Counted from the first letter of the stretch, positions 45,553 to 57,330 are shown. The stretch is 64,000 bases of DNA from Agriotes lineatus (GCA_940337035.1 CALNHX010007573.1:1-64000); one strand, 5' to 3'. Made by a program: numbers and translations. The notes: generated from the letters alone by a model not told the origin.

Positions 45553-45657
45553 TCGAAAGTAGCAAATATCGTGCGAGTGTTGATTAGACAAACGAGGACG
45601 TAGTGTAGCGAAGCCCGAGTGGATCTAAAACACGAGCACATATATTTGCACTTTCGA
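45553..45657. repeat. Foldback repeat with CG-containing loop
   Basis: The arms TCGAAAGTAGCAAATAT (45553) and ATATTTGCACTTTCGA (ending 45657) are inverted. The loop includes GTAGCGAAGCCCGAG. The right flank GAGCGAGTTATGAACACTAT resembles GCGAGTTATGTACACTAT near 1670. Confidence 0.7.
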
Positions 45658-45729
45658 GCGAGTTATGAACACTATATTTTAGACGACCACACAAAGTAAA
45701 TTCTATTTTTAAGAATTGTTTTTATTTAC

Positions 45730-46956
45730 TTAGTTTATAAAATTTATTGTTATGTTGTTATTAGTACAATTATAAAAAATTAGGGGTTGTTGGGAACCTT
45801 GAAAAGTTTGTTCCATTTTCTTTTTTGACGCTGTTCTCTCTGATGCTAATGCTGATGGTGTGGCATACGTATTTAATTGAAGTTCTGGTGTTACAAAATG
45901 TTCCATCATGCTCACCGACGTCGATGATGAAGACGCAGAATCCTGTATTGAGTTCGGGATGGTATCAGCTATCTTTATTTTCTTCTGCACCGACTCTTCA
46001 ATGTAGCCCTCGCCTACAGAAGTAGACTTCTACCCCCCATGACGTTTAAGGGTGGTGATATCACCTCCAGCACCTACCACAATCGTACCAGATGAGAGTC
46101 TATAACAATAACCGGTATATAGCTCTGGTTCTTGCAAGCCGAGGTAGGTAGCGATGTATCTAGGAGTATTGGCAATTTTGTTAATTCCAACGACTTGTTT
46201 GGTGCATTTTTTATTTTGATACTTAAAAAACGCTTTTCAGTTAGGTTTAATGGTCTAAGAACCGCATATTTCTTGTACAATTTGTAAAATTCCCTAGTAA
46301 TAGTGAAACATCGCTCTCTTTTCGTTTTGGTGTCAGGTATTTTGATGAGCACAGCAGCACAGCAGATTCTAGATCTTCTATATTATCGACCATTAGTTGT
46401 ACCAATTCATGTTTTCGAGATACGCCACAAATTCCAACTACTAACAGCACCTGGAACAAGAATAATAAAATGTAATATAAAAATCGCCAATATCTAAACA
46501 CAGTCGTTGCCGAACAAGATATAGAAGTGGATATAATTATCAACTTACCTTTTGTAAGAGATGTGTGTCATTTGGTGCTTCATGAAGGTATCTATTAATT
46601 TCTTCAGTTGTCAAAGTTTTGGATTTTTTGGGTTTGTATCCATCTGATTTACGTTTTAAATAAGCTCTTACCTTAATGTATTGTGTTATGTCTACATTCT
46701 GGTGAATACTAATAGTGCTTTTCAGCATGTAATACTGGGTCCATAATATGTTCGGTGCAATTTTTGCAGATAACTCGCCAAAATATGCCATGAAGACATT
46801 TTCAGAAAATGAAGAATTAATTCCCTTTTGCTTGCGCCAGTTCATAAACTTACTGTACGCAAATTCATAACGTTCCTTTGATTTCGGTGGTAAAAGTTGT
46901 GGCGGCTTGCAGTCCAAGTTTGAATAATCTTCATCATTACTTTCCATCATATTCAC
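45730..46956 (-). pseudogene. Crypton tyrosine recombinase, second copy
   Basis: The 46956-46540 part has LLPPKSKERYEFAYSKFMNW and SKTLTTEEINRYLHEAPNDT, ending at a GTAAGT donor. After an intron ending TTCCAG (about 46454) comes LLVVGICGVSRKHELVQLMV (the first catalytic Arg region). KTKRERCFTITREFYKLYKK follows a frame change. At about 46100-45990, in another frame, GYCYRLSSGTIVVGAG, DITTLKRHGGW (truncated by a stop) and GEGYIEESVQK give the HxxR and Tyr boxes; the usual His is replaced by Tyr. The C-terminal tail ends at 45730. It is inactive, but the tyrosine-recombinase order is clear. Confidence 0.83.
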
Positions 46957-47010
46957 TATTTACATTTCAATGAATTGTTTAAATTGATACACAAGGAAAT
47001 AAATTCACAT

Positions 47011-47220
47011 TTAATAGCTATTTAAGTAACAAGGAATGTAAGGACCTATTAACATTTGAGGTAGGCAAGTACAAGCCAAGACGAAGTCGCGGCTTGTTGC
47101 CTGCTGAAAATGTTAATAGATGATACATTCTGAGTTATCTTATTATATTTTTCCCGCTGCTTATCGAAATTTTCCTAGATTTTTGAAAAATCGTTTGGTT
47201 TGTCACCTGTCACCAGAATT
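47011..47220 (-). repeat. Block shared by the two Cryptons' upstream regions, copy 2
   Basis: Inverted copy of 14742-14951, here only about 55 bp upstream of the Crypton start on the minus strand. The internal palindrome spans 47033-47131. Confidence 0.7.
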
Positions 47221-47958
47221 ATGTTTTATATTTTATAGAATGTTTTTTAGGTTTACTTACGTTTTCTTAGTTTGATAAGTTAAATAAAACTGTTTATTAC
47301 AAATGGTATGGTTATTTTGGCCAATTTTGTTGAAAAAACACCAACCCCAAACTTTTTTTGTATTTTTATTTTTCATTTCACCCCTGTTGGTCATAGAAAT
47401 AATTTTAACAGCGATATTAAGCCATTTTTCAATTCACCCCACCGTGGGGTGACTTGAAAAATTCCCTTCCAATTTTTTTTCTCCCTAGGGAGAAACGGGA
47501 TTAATTGTATTGACATACCATAATGTTCCGTAGGGTCCAAAGTTAAGTATGCCTATTTTTAATAATTTTTTTAAGTTGTGGTCAGGAATCAAGAAAGTTT
47601 CTGGAAAATCGATAAAGTCATCCCATTTTACGGTATTACAAAAAACAACTTTATCTACTAGCAACATGATATTGTACATTTTCGTCATAGAAACAAAATA
47701 TGAAAAGCCCCCCAAGGGACTTGTCAAATTATTTCTCCCTCAAACTCATGGTAACAATGCAACTACAATTAACGGCTTAGCAACCATACAAGGCAATCCT
47801 TGATGTGACTTACATATTCTAATTTTAAATGTCATTATGACATTTTGAAATTTCATACTATTTTTACGAACATGCTAGTAGATAAAATATTGTATGCACC
47901 ACAGGAGATAATCATGTTCTTTACTTCTGGCCCGAGGTCTGTAACACATGTCAACCTC
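47221..47958. other. Spacer without recognised gene
   Basis: ORFs exist on both strands around 47485-47803 but neither has a family signature. A short CACCCCACCGTGGGGTG palindrome lies at about 47436-47452. Confidence 0.35.
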
Positions 47959-48100
47959 AAGGAAATAGTATATTACAGCCCGAGATGGGAAGTGTTTCAT
48001 TACTGTCGCGAGATTAGTTAGCTGATTGAGACGCGAAGCGTCGAAATCAGCTATTATCTCGAGACTAAGGAAACTTCCTGTCGAGGTTTGTATACTATTT
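47959..48100. repeat. Foldback repeat, GACGCGAAGCGTC centre
   Basis: Nested arms AAATAGTATA, AGCTGATT/AATCAGCT and CTCGAGACTAAGGAAACTTCC (with mismatches) fold around GACGCGAAGCGTC at about 48027. About 140 bp, non-coding. Confidence 0.7.
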
Positions 48101-48225
48101 TATTTACAACCATATATGTAATGTACTTCCCGCACTCGAGTGCGGGAAGTAGCGGGCGGAAATGTAAGACTTTCCGCACTCAAATGAGGTCAGTAATGTT
48201 AACATTACATATATGGTTGTAAATA
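48101..48225. repeat. 125-bp foldback repeat with 24-bp perfect arms
   Basis: The arms start TATTTACAACCATATATGTA at 48101 and end with its exact complement at 48225. The core holds a second palindrome, CTTCCCGCACTCGAGTGCGGGAAG. It directly follows the previous foldback. Confidence 0.85.
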
Positions 48226-48512
48226 AAAACATATTCATATCTCCCTTAATGCATAAATATCTATAACTTTATGACACATATGTTTTTAAGCCTTCCTGGT
48301 TTACATTCGTTAAAAATAAAACTGTATTGTTATGTATTTTGCCATGCATAAATTTGTTGGCGGCATTAAAAAATGCAGTATAAACAATAATACACTTTTT
48401 CACGTCTGGGAGCAAAACACGGTTTCTACGATTCCAAAATCGTGATAGAAATAATGAATTACTTCCGAGAGGACAGAAATTTCCCTAGGGAGTTTTCATT
48501 ATGACTGAGCAA

Positions 48513-48632
48513 CAAGAGCTCACAATTATGTCAAATTCGAGGTTATCAGGTTAGGTTTTGCGTCAGTTTTGACACAAACTGACGCAAAACCTAACCTGCT
48601 AACCTCGAATTTGACATAATTGTGAGCTCTTG
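48513..48632. repeat. 120-bp near-perfect hairpin (57-bp arms, one mismatch)
   Basis: The left arm begins CAAGAGCTCACAATTATGTC and ends TTGCGTCAGTTT; the right arm is its complement with one change (T/G at the 34th position). The loop is TGACAC. A transcript would form an almost uninterrupted 57-bp duplex. Confidence 0.95.
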
Positions 48633-48830
48633 TCATAATGGCTTACAGTGCCACCAAATTTAAAATTTACCATAGGCTACTATCTTAAAATATTTGTAAC
48701 TAAAATGTCAATAAATGACGTTTAAAAAAACAGGTTTTTCGTTTTAAATCTTCCTGCAACGTGAAAAAACAATTAACAACTAATAACTAATACTTTTAAT
48801 TTTCAAACATCTTTTTGTATTTCTTCTTGT

Positions 48831-48930
48831 TCTGTGTCTTGTAAAGCAATTTTAAAGAGTCTTAATGAATTAAATATTAATAAAAGAGCTGGTCCTGCTA
48901 GTGTACATCCTATGATTCTTAAGATTTGCT
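48831..48930 (+). pseudogene. LINE reverse transcriptase, short N-terminal RT fragment
   Basis: SCKAILKSLNELNINKRAGP followed by HPMILKICC is the common motif before RT domain 1 in CR1/Jockey-type LINEs. Only about 33 codons remain before unrelated sequence. Confidence 0.6.
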
Positions 48931-49078
48931 GTTACTCCTTCATTTGTTATAAACGGGGCTGCGCGCGCTATTGCGCGGTCTATCCTATTCAATTTACCAC
49001 CATTTTTAAGCCTATTACGTTGGGCCATTCCGTTTTGTTACACACCCCGCCCCTGCCGTCCACCTGACCAAAGAAGGG

Positions 49079-49297
49079 GGCCCTCTCCAAAGGGGCCCTC
49101 GGTGCTCCGCCTCTCTCCAAGGGGCCCCTCGGGTCTCCGGCCCTCTCTAAGAGGGCTCTCGGGGCTTCGCCCCTCTCCAAGGGGGCCGCCGGGGCTCCGC
49201 TCCTCTCCAAGGGGCCCTCGGGGCTCCGCTCCGGTCGCGAAATTGAGGCGACGCCGACGGCGAAATTGAAGCGGCGGCGAAATTGAAGCGACGGCGA
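49079..49297. repeat. GC-rich minisatellite, two adjoining arrays
   Basis: About five 29-31-bp units like CCTCTCCAAGGGGCCCTCGG plus GGCTCCGC (49079-49227) are followed by three to four copies of GGCGAAATTGAAGCGRC (about 49228-49297). The GC content is far above the rest of the window. Both strands read open across it, but the proteins are simple repeats (GGAP-type), so coding is unlikely. Confidence 0.85.
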
Positions 49298-49929
49298 AAT
49301 GCATGCAAACGCAGATGGGGGACATCGCGTCTACAATTGTCGTGACACACACATCTGGATCGTTCTCCTTTATTATATTGATTTATAATATGTTTTGCTT
49401 TGCTTATAAGTGCTGGAATGCTGTTGTTTCTTGTTCTGATGTACTTGCAGTATTTAATTTGCATGTTCACAAGAAACCTGTACTTACTTCAACAAGATTA
49501 TCGAGGCTTAAGCAGCCCTATTAATCGAGTTGTTTTACTACAAATATCTTAAAAGGTATACATATCCCAGTGAACACAATGATCCTGTTACGTATCTGTA
49601 AAGGAGAGAGAACAGTGATATGTAACTTTTGTTCTGTACAAGTAATATCTATGAAACTTCCTTGTTACTAACTTTATGCAAACTTGGATATGTTACGGTG
49701 AATACGTGACCCCAAAATTTGTTGGGTTCGTTAATTGACACACAAATTATTTACCTACATCTTTTAAGCTCTTTATAAGTTATTGTATAAACAAAAATTA
49801 CTAAAAAGCAAATAATACCCTTATAATCTACATGTACAAAAGTCATATGAACATTTAAAAAACTGTTTTTTATTAGGTTATTTTTTATACATATACCGAG
49901 TGTAAATATATAGTCTAAGGAATGAATAC
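49298..49929. other. Spacer without recognised gene
   Basis: AT-rich, no family signature or repeat boundary found. Confidence 0.35.
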
Positions 49930-50215
49930 TATATAATAGTATTTATCTACTTTGCGTTCGTACTGAGGCTATTACGATACTCGTTTGCGTATCGTAATAG
50001 ACAAAAAGCGATGCTATAATAAAATTACTAAAAAAATGAATTTTTTTGCTTTAAAAAGTGGCCAAGTAGATAAAATACTGTATAATACCTCGTTTATAAG
50101 GCATTTTGTAGCACTTACTCCTTTAGGGCACTCCTCGCTTCGCTCGTCGTACCCTAAACCCGTGCGTGCTACAAAATGCTTCTTATAAAACTCGTATCAT
50201 AATATACTATTATCA
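49930..50215. repeat. Compound foldback element
   Basis: The outer arms TATTTATCTACTTT (about 49940) and AAGTAGATAAAATA (about 50063), with inner CTATTACGATA/TATCGTAATAG, form one hairpin. A second hairpin at 50083-50200 has arms GCATTTTGTAGCAC and GTGCTACAAAATGC with loop CCTCGCTTCGCTCG. The end ATAATATACTATTATCAC also occurs at the right end of the insert in MITE copy 4 (about 7190-7208). Confidence 0.75.
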
Positions 50216-50932
50216 CATTCTTTAATTAAGATTTAAAATATGCGCCATTAACCCTTTACCGCATCATGAGTCATATTTGGCACAATTAATATTTTCACAT
50301 ATAACCGTTATTAAATAAAGCCGCATACCAAACTATTTATGCATAGATGGTCATATATAGTTATGGACCATATTTCATAGCACTAGTAATGTAGCGACAC
50401 CTCTAGGCAGCTTGGTGAAGTTTCATACAAATTTGCACGTGGCCGCCGTGTGAACAGGTGTTAGCAGAATTTGTGAATTTTGATCCACGTTCATTTGAGT
50501 TTCTGTGGCTGACTTGGCTTCGAAAAAAATATCCACGTAAAGGCTAGACCTTCTCGAAGGGATTTCTGTAAGTAGACACAAGTAATAAGGCTTTCAGAAG
50601 ATGGGGAACCTGTTATATTAGCTCCAGAGTCTGACTACGAAGACGAAAATGATATGGAGGATAACCAATCACATATTATTCCAGAAACTGATTTAGAAAG
50701 CAGCTTCGATAGCGACGACGATACACCTCTGCTTGAACGGATACGTAAACTAAAAAAAAAATAGAAACAAGAATCATCCTACCTCGAAGAGGGGTAATTT
50801 AGTCACATGATGATGAGGACCTAAAATTTCTTGGTTCTGCTGGCATGCCACCTCAACTGGAAAACTCAGACTCTCCTTACGCATTTTTAAACTTTTTCCT
50901 AACAAATGATACAATTCACGATATAGTTTACC

Positions 50933-52484
50933 CCAACTTTCCTTAAAGAAAACCTCAGGCTACGATCTCATACCTAATGTAGTACTCAAAAATCTGCCTA
51001 AAAAAGCCTTGACATTTCTGACAATATTATTCAATGCCTGTCTAAGATTGGGGCACTTTCCCGAGATCTGGAAACATGCGCACGTGCTTCTGTTTCATAA
51101 GCCAGGAAAAAATCCAAAGGACACAGCCAGCTATCGCCCAATAAGCTTACTACCAACGATATCAAAAATTCTAGAGAAAGTTATCCTGGATCGACTCACC
51201 AAATTCCTTTCTAGCAACCATGTAATACAAATATTCCAGTACGGCTTCCGTAAAAACCACTCGACCATTCATCAGTTATCCAGAATATCAGAATTTATTG
51301 AAAACGGATTCGAAAACAAACAACACACAGCCGCTGTGTCTCTCGATATAGCCAGGCTTTCGACAAAGTCTGGGTGAATGGATTGATATACAAAATGATA
51401 CAAGCCCATATACCAGCGTACCTACTGAGAGTTATCAAATCTTTCTTATCTGATCGTACATTTGCTGTGAGAATCAATTCTTCTCTTTCTACCACTAAGA
51501 AAATTGATGCTAGAGTCCCACAAGGCTCCATTCTAGGCCCCACGCTGTTTAACATATATATTCATGACCTACCCGAACCACCCAACACCACGATCGCCAT
51601 GTACGCAGACGACACGGCATTATTATCACCACACAAAGACATTCTAGTAGTTACGCGCAACCTTCAAGAAAGCGTCAACATTCTCACCGCATGGTTTGAT
51701 AAGTGGTGCATCGCCCTCAACCCAATGAAATCCGAGTCTAAGGTTTTCACACTACGTAAACCTTCCATGCCACCAAATATCAGAATTGGGGATCAACAAA
51801 TAATCTGGAATCCAAATGATAATGCAATCAAATATCTCGGAGTATACCTTGACAAACGACTTACCTGGGCATTCCATGTAAATAAAAATGTAAACCAATG
51901 TTACGCGAGATTGGCAATCTTACATCCAATAATAAATAAGAAGTCGCCCCTTAAATACGAATGTGGAATCCTCATATACGAGTCGATACTTAGACCATTA
52001 CTTACATACACCTGCCAAGTATGGGGAGCTACTTCAAAAACCCAAATTAATAAACTTCAAACATTCCAAAACAAGGTATTACGCACCGTCTTTAACTCAC
52101 CGTGGTATATTAGAAACGCCCAACTCTATCAAGAAGCTGGTATCTCCACGATACAGGACTTTATCCAAAACATCTCCAAGACGTATTTTAATAATATCAC
52201 ATGGTGTCCAAGTGCTCGCGAATATGTAACTGGTGTAAAACACATACACAGAAGACTAAAGCGGAAATTACCACAAGATGTCTACTTATCTACTACATCC
52301 AGTGACAAGTGAATAATAAAATCGATCTCAACACACACAGTATTACTATAAAGTTCTCCAGATTAACAATTAAACGAGTTAGTGAGGCCTCAGAAATTAG
52401 ATATAATTAACATAACAAATTATTGTGAAATCAACCATGTATAGCGAGAAAACGCTGATCTGGTTTATATAATAATAAAAAAAA
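50933..52484 (+). mobile_element. 5'-truncated Jockey-like LINE with 13-bp target duplication
   Basis: GATATAGTTTACC occurs at 50920-50932 and again at 52485-52497, immediately after an A-rich AATAATAAAAAAAA tail. The 5' end starts mid-RT, as expected for incomplete reverse transcription. Confidence 0.92.
50948..52312 (+). pseudogene. Jockey-like reverse transcriptase, one frameshift
   Basis: SGYDLIPNVVLKNLPKKALT, ASYRPISLLPTISKILEKVI and YGFRKNHSTIHQL in one frame. A small deletion at about 51350 shifts to NGLIYKMIQAHIPAYLLRVI, RVPQGSILGPTLFNIYIHDL and TIAMYADDTALLSPHKD (active-site Asp pair), then LGVYLDKRLTWAFHVN and a C-terminal region to the stop at 52312. The endonuclease and ORF1 are absent because of 5' truncation. 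Confidence 0.88.
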
Positions 52485-54084
52485 GATATAGTTTACCAAA
52501 GTAAATTATATGCAACTCAAACGAGACCACAAAAACCTTTGGATCTTACGAAAAAGGAGCTCGAACAGTTTATAGGGACCTGTATTTATATGCCAATAGT
52601 GCAATTACCTAATTCTAGAAGTTATAGGAACCAGAGCCTGCATCACCGCTTGATCTCAGATGTTATGTCATGCAACAGATGGGAAGAAATCAAACGGTTT
52701 TTGCATTTTGCGAATAATGACGACGCTATTCCAGCCGGCAATCCTGGTCATGATAAACTCTTCAACAGGTCGTATGTTCTCAGTAAACTAAGGGAGTAAC
52801 TACTCAAAGTTCCAAAAGAAGAGTATTTGGCTATAGACGAGCAGATTATTCCTACGAAAGCGCGTTCGAGCCTAAAACAATATAATCCCAAAAAACCTCA
52901 CAAATGGGGATATAAGGCGTTTGTTCTTAGTGGTGTCAGCGGATTTTCTTACGATTATAAAATTTTCGGAGGAAATCAAACCAATATTGTCCCCAATGGT
53001 TTTCCTGATCTGGGGATGAGTTCAAACGTAGTTCTTCGGCTAACACAAACTGTTCCAAGGCACATAAATCACAAACTGTTTTTTGATAACTGGTTCAATA
53101 GCGTCCCATTAGAAATTTACTTGGCACAAAACGGTATGTTAGCGCTCGGAACGGTTAGAATAAACAGAGTTCCAAACAGCAATATGCCAAAAGAGAGTGA
53201 ACTAAAAAAGAAAGGCCGTGGAGCGATGCTGGAAAAAGTCGCCACAATTGATGGCACAAAAATATCTGTTACTTCATGGCATAAAAATAAATTAGTAAAC
53301 CTTTTGTCTACATATGCTGGAAGTACGCCGACAGTTGAGGTTAGACGATTTTCAAAGAATGATAACAAACATATAATGGTTCCGTGTCCACATGCTGTAA
53401 CAATTTACGACAAATATATGGGAGGAGTAGATCTCGTGGATTCCATGTTAGGATACTATATGATCAAACTCAGATCACAAAAATGGTACATGAGGATATT
53501 TTTTCATATTATTGATTTGATGGTTGTCAATGCATGGATACTTTGGAGAAGAAGTGAAAACGAGTTCAAAGATTTACCTCTGGCAGATTTCAAATTGGCC
53601 GTTGCAAAGTGCTTGTGTAAATTCAATAAAGTTAGCTCTACAAGAAAAAGAGGTCGTCCCAGTGGAGTCATGGAAAACTTACAAGACAAGAAAAAAAGGA
53701 GCCCGATATCAGATTTTCCCATCCAAGAGGTTCGAAAAGATCAATATGGCCATCTTCCAGTATGGTGCGATAATAGGCAAAGGTGCAAATATCCCTGTGG
53801 TGGAAAGTCTTTTGTAAAGTGTGAAAAATGTGGTGTTTATCTTTGCTTGAACAAAGACAGAAACTTCTTTTATAAGTTCCATACTAAATAACTTTTGGTT
53901 GATTAATTTGATTTTTTCTTATAGGTTTTATTGCATATTGTCCCATATATGACACATAAAATAAAATCAAGCAATAAAAAAACTAGTTAAAAACATTTTT
54001 TTTAAATATTTTTCCCGTAATCCTGAGGTTTTCTTCCACGTAGTGAATTTTTTTCATTAAAAAAATCATGCAGTAAGGGGTTAA

Positions 54085-55221
54085 CCACAAGTCCGAATAG
54101 TGCGGGTTTGTGCGGATAAAGGGTATTTGTTTACTTTTTGTCTTTACGTGTTTACGTTTCTGCAAGGCTTTTTGTGGGGCGTGTGTGTTTGAATATCCTT
54201 GGGGTGTTAATTTATTGCTTATGGTAACTACTTATTAAAGAAAACAATAATTGTAAAACAGCTCATTCAAGTTGTGTGTGAATAACTCTCTGGAGCTACC
54301 AATTAGCTATGTAAATACGTTATTAGATCACAACTTCAGTAAGTTGAATCTTGCCTGGGTGAATATCAAAAAAGTACTCCCTTTAATGTCACTGAGTTGT
54401 CAAATGGAGACTAGCAATTCTTTCATATTTTTTTGCGTGATTCGCTGTATATACGTTAAAGGTAACATAGTGCTATGTTATTTTGGGCCAAAAGTAACTA
54501 TAGTAAATAATTTACAACAATATAGTAACGCAAAATCATCTCTCCTGACATGTCACTAATACGAAAGCCGGCAAAACTCTGTTACTAATTTGAAAATTTG
54601 AAGGAGATTTCAAGTTTTTGTTTGTGTGTTGTAGTAGGTAATACTATAATCACTAAAACTAGAGTGTATTCAATGATATGTACAACTGTAAATATTGTTT
54701 ACTTGGCAGAAAACTGCGTCACTGAATGTGACAATCATTCTCCTGGCGTGTCGGTTAAAGCCAATATTAAAAGCCCGCGTAAATTTCGAGCTCGCCTGCT
54801 GAAGTTCTTAGCTCAGTGGTTGTGTGCATACTTCTCGCAGAGTTCAAGTTCCCGCGATTAAAATTTGAACGTTTTGCGGAATTTAGGTACGTTAGTGATT
54901 ATTGCTTGTGTAATTTTTGGTGCAGTCATTTTCCTGGTATCGTTAGCTGTCTTCTACAACAGCAGTGTTTGTTATAAATAACGTAAAATGTGTGTAATGA
55001 TGCTCTCAACTGGTCCTGCAATTTCTAACCTCAAATTATTGTTGCCGAAGATATGTGCCCTATTCACTTTGAAAACATCAGTCACCTGATCATCATTCTC
55101 CTGACACATCAACATTTTATGGTGACAGGAGAATGACAAATAGTTCACAATTGTTTGGTTTAATTGAAGTTATTTACGAAAAATAAAACCTTTATAGGGT
55201 AGGAAATAAGCAATCAGGATT
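54085..55221. other. Spacer / 5' flank of the following DDE gene, with CATTCTCCTG motifs
   Basis: No recognisable gene. CATTCTCCTGGC at 54736, CATTCTCCTGAC at 55094 and the inverse ACAGGAGAATG at 55125 match two copies at 63269 and 63289 beyond the 3' end of the gene, so they may be subterminal repeats of one element. Confidence 0.5.
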
Positions 55222-55620
55222 ATGGCACCACAGTCTCGAGAAGACAGATTGAGAAAAAAAGAGAAGCGGAAAAACGTAGGGAGGAGCGAATTAAATTGAA
55301 TCCAGAGTTGCTAGATGAAGAGAAGATGAAGCCAGTGAAGCTGATCGCAAATCAAACACCCCGCGAAAGCAGAGCAATTAGAAAGAACTGCAGAGAAAGT
55401 TGAAAAAGATATAGACAGAAGAAGAAAATAGAGAGTACTAGGAAAAACTTTTTAGTTGAAAATACACCACCGGCCAGTGATCATGAGGAAAACAATCTAG
55501 ATGGATGAGTGTCTTCAGGTAGAAGAAGAGCCAATAGGAATATAATGAGAGTGTACAGGAATCTAATAGCTACAAACAAAAACAAGGAAACAAGCAAATA
55601 AATACAAACGAAAATATTAT

Positions 55621-56133
55621 AGAAGAGCGGTGCAAAATGCAATTTCATTAAAAATAGCCGGGATCCCCACGGACAACCAAGGATACTCATTCACACAGAT
55701 GTTCGACGAAAAGGAGTTCAAAAAGTTTGCGAAAGATACAATTAAATTCATATGGGGTTGGCTTACAGAATTAGGAATATTTATGAGTGGTTTAATTGGA
55801 TTCTACGTAATCATACAAACCATTAAATACATTTTAGGAGTCGTATTAAATGGACTCGTCATATACAAAACATTGGGTTGCGGCTTAGCTTTACTAGCAA
55901 GTGTATGGAACACACTGACAGTATGGTTGGTACATAACCATAACTTGAAAAAACATAACAACACAGATCAGAACATCGAGGGACAACGCAGCAAGAAGAC
56001 GGAAGAAACACCATCGGCACCAGAAGAACCACAGGCTACGAACATACGCCCATTGACCCAACTGGCTCAGTCAACTTCGTCAATAAACTCTGCATATCCA
56101 AATATTCAAATGTATACAGTGGAATCGGCCTAA
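55621..56133 (+). pseudogene. Envelope-like glycoprotein, C-terminal fragment with membrane segments
   Basis: About 170 codons. After a short ectodomain remnant comes a long hydrophobic region (LGIFMSGLIGFYVIIQTIKY, then LGCGLALLASVWNTLTVWLV) that would cross the membrane, followed by a basic and Pro/Glu/Thr-rich tail ending SAYPNIQMYTVESA. Gly-rich membrane anchors followed by a long tail are common to fusion glycoproteins captured by insect LTR retroelements, including chuvirus-like ones. The ectodomain is absent. The family is tentative. Confidence 0.5.
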
Positions 56134-56401
56134 CACAGCACCATAAAGTAGGGCAAAATAAATAAGCAATAATAAATATGATAAATGAAGAAACATTAGC
56201 AGAAAAAAATATAAATTATCCAGATATATAAGTATCTACACATATTCAATTATAATTAATTACAAAAATCGAAGGCTCTAAAAATTTTAGGGGCCCCAAT
56301 ACCCCAAACGACCTGTACGTCCAATTCGGTGTACATATTCATCAATATTCCCCCAATACTGTCCGACGGACTTACTGCAAAGGGGGCCAATCCGTCCCAC
56401 C

Positions 56402-57039
56402 ATGGCGGCAGCGGCGTTTGCCAAACTCTCAACGTCAAAATTTGTTAAAACGTTTAGTAGCACTAGCGGCTGCTCGCACTAACCTAATCTGGTTGCGACC
56501 TTTACGCCACTACGAAAAACTCTTTCTAAAGCAAATGCGCGTCAATAATATACGAATCGAAGTGCAATGCAAAAAAAAATACATTAGGCAAAGGGACCGG
56601 GAACGCATAATGACAGAGGCGGCTCTTCAGCGACCAGACTATAACAAACTCACCGATACTGAAAAAATATACCTATTTTACAGTACGCCACCTTTTCAGT
56701 TAATCGTCAACATACGGACGAAAGGGGTGGAAGCAGTGTTGAAGGACTCATTAGCATTGATAGACACCACTGCTCACCAAATTTTTTTAGCAATGAAAAG
56801 CACTATTTTTTGTCTGGGCGATTTGGGCCGGTCCTATATTGACCAAGCAAAACGACTTTGTGAACACAAATTATCCAAAATCACCTTCAGCGACGAGCAA
56901 TGGGCAGCTACTTTTAAAATCTTCAAATATTGACCCGAAAAATTTTTCGCGTTTAAAACAAAATATGCCACATTTTGTAGTAAAAAAAAGTTTGTCAACA
57001 TTACGAAAGAATTACTTGAAGCAAAGAATACCATGCTAG
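56402..57039 (+). CDS. Unrecognised ORF, possibly frameshifted (orphan A)
   Basis: An ATG at 56402 reads MAAAAFAKLSTSKFVKTFSS before a stop. A second frame (56418-56933) is open for 171 codons: LIWLRPLRHYEKLFLKQMRV, DYNKLTDTEKIYLFYSTPPF and KITFSDEQWAATFKIFKY, mixed basic and aromatic without signal peptide or clear domain. A third piece continues to 57039. I do not recognise the family. It lies in the 3' region of the LTR remnant and could be an accessory gene, captured host sequence or another insertion. Confidence 0.4.
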
Positions 57040-57249
57040 AAATGCTTTTTTTATCGATATTGATAAGCAATACAGGTAGTCTATTGAAAACATTAAGACC
57101 TCTGTTGTCCAGACGCTTGTAGAGAAGTCCCCTTTGGAAATGTTGCTGCTCTGCGTGTTATCAGTCCATATGACGAAGATCGGGGATTCCTGCCGAGCAA
57201 GTTTTACCTTCAAGCAGGTACAAAGCCAACTTGACCGTTTGCAATTTCT

Positions 57250-57330
57250 GTTTTTTTAACAGTTACAGATCCTCCTGAGGACTGCATACAATATTTTCGT
57301 TCACATAAGAGAGATTACCTACGTTGCAGT
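57250..57330 (+). pseudogene. Short exon-like fragment, DPPEDCIQYF motif
   Basis: A TTTTTTTAACAG acceptor (57252-57263) precedes VTDPPEDCIQYFRSHKRD, which recalls a turn found in insect CUB-domain secreted proteins. It is only 20-odd codons and then meets stops. Weak; could be chance. Confidence 0.2.

Larger units (their letters stand above)
50590..53891 (+). pseudogene. piggyBac transposase with C-terminal zinc finger, interrupted
   Basis: An acidic N-terminal part (PVILAPESDYEDENDMED) has stops near 50763. SAGMPPQLENSDSPYAF and NDTIHDIV precede the LINE. After it the reading resumes with TKKELEQFIGTCIYMPIVQL, one nonsense codon (about 52797), then the RNase H core: EYLAIDEQIIPTKAR (first D), KLFFDNWFNSVPLEIYLA (second D) and YDKYMGGVDLVDSM (third D). 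It ends with a cysteine-rich domain (CKYPCGGKSFVKCEKCGVYL). All three catalytic Asp are preserved. The stop is at 53891. Confidence 0.9.
50252..54080 (+). mobile_element. piggyBac transposon with nested LINE
   Basis: TTAA at 50248-50251 and 54081-54084 flanks ends CCCTTTACCGCATCATGAG and, inwards from 54080, CCCCTTACTGCATGATT. TTAA duplication is diagnostic of piggyBac. The transposase on + is split by a Jockey-like LINE (50933-52484). Length is 3,829 bp, of which about 1.56 kb is the LINE plus its duplication. Confidence 0.93.

Noticed and set aside
47485..47803. Open frames on both strands that might be a gene
   Set aside because: Neither strand shows a motif or splice structure; kept as spacer.
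49079..49297. CRISPR-like or coding repeat array
   Set aside because: Units are contiguous without spacers, the genome is eukaryotic, and the open frames are simple repeats produced by GC-rich units.
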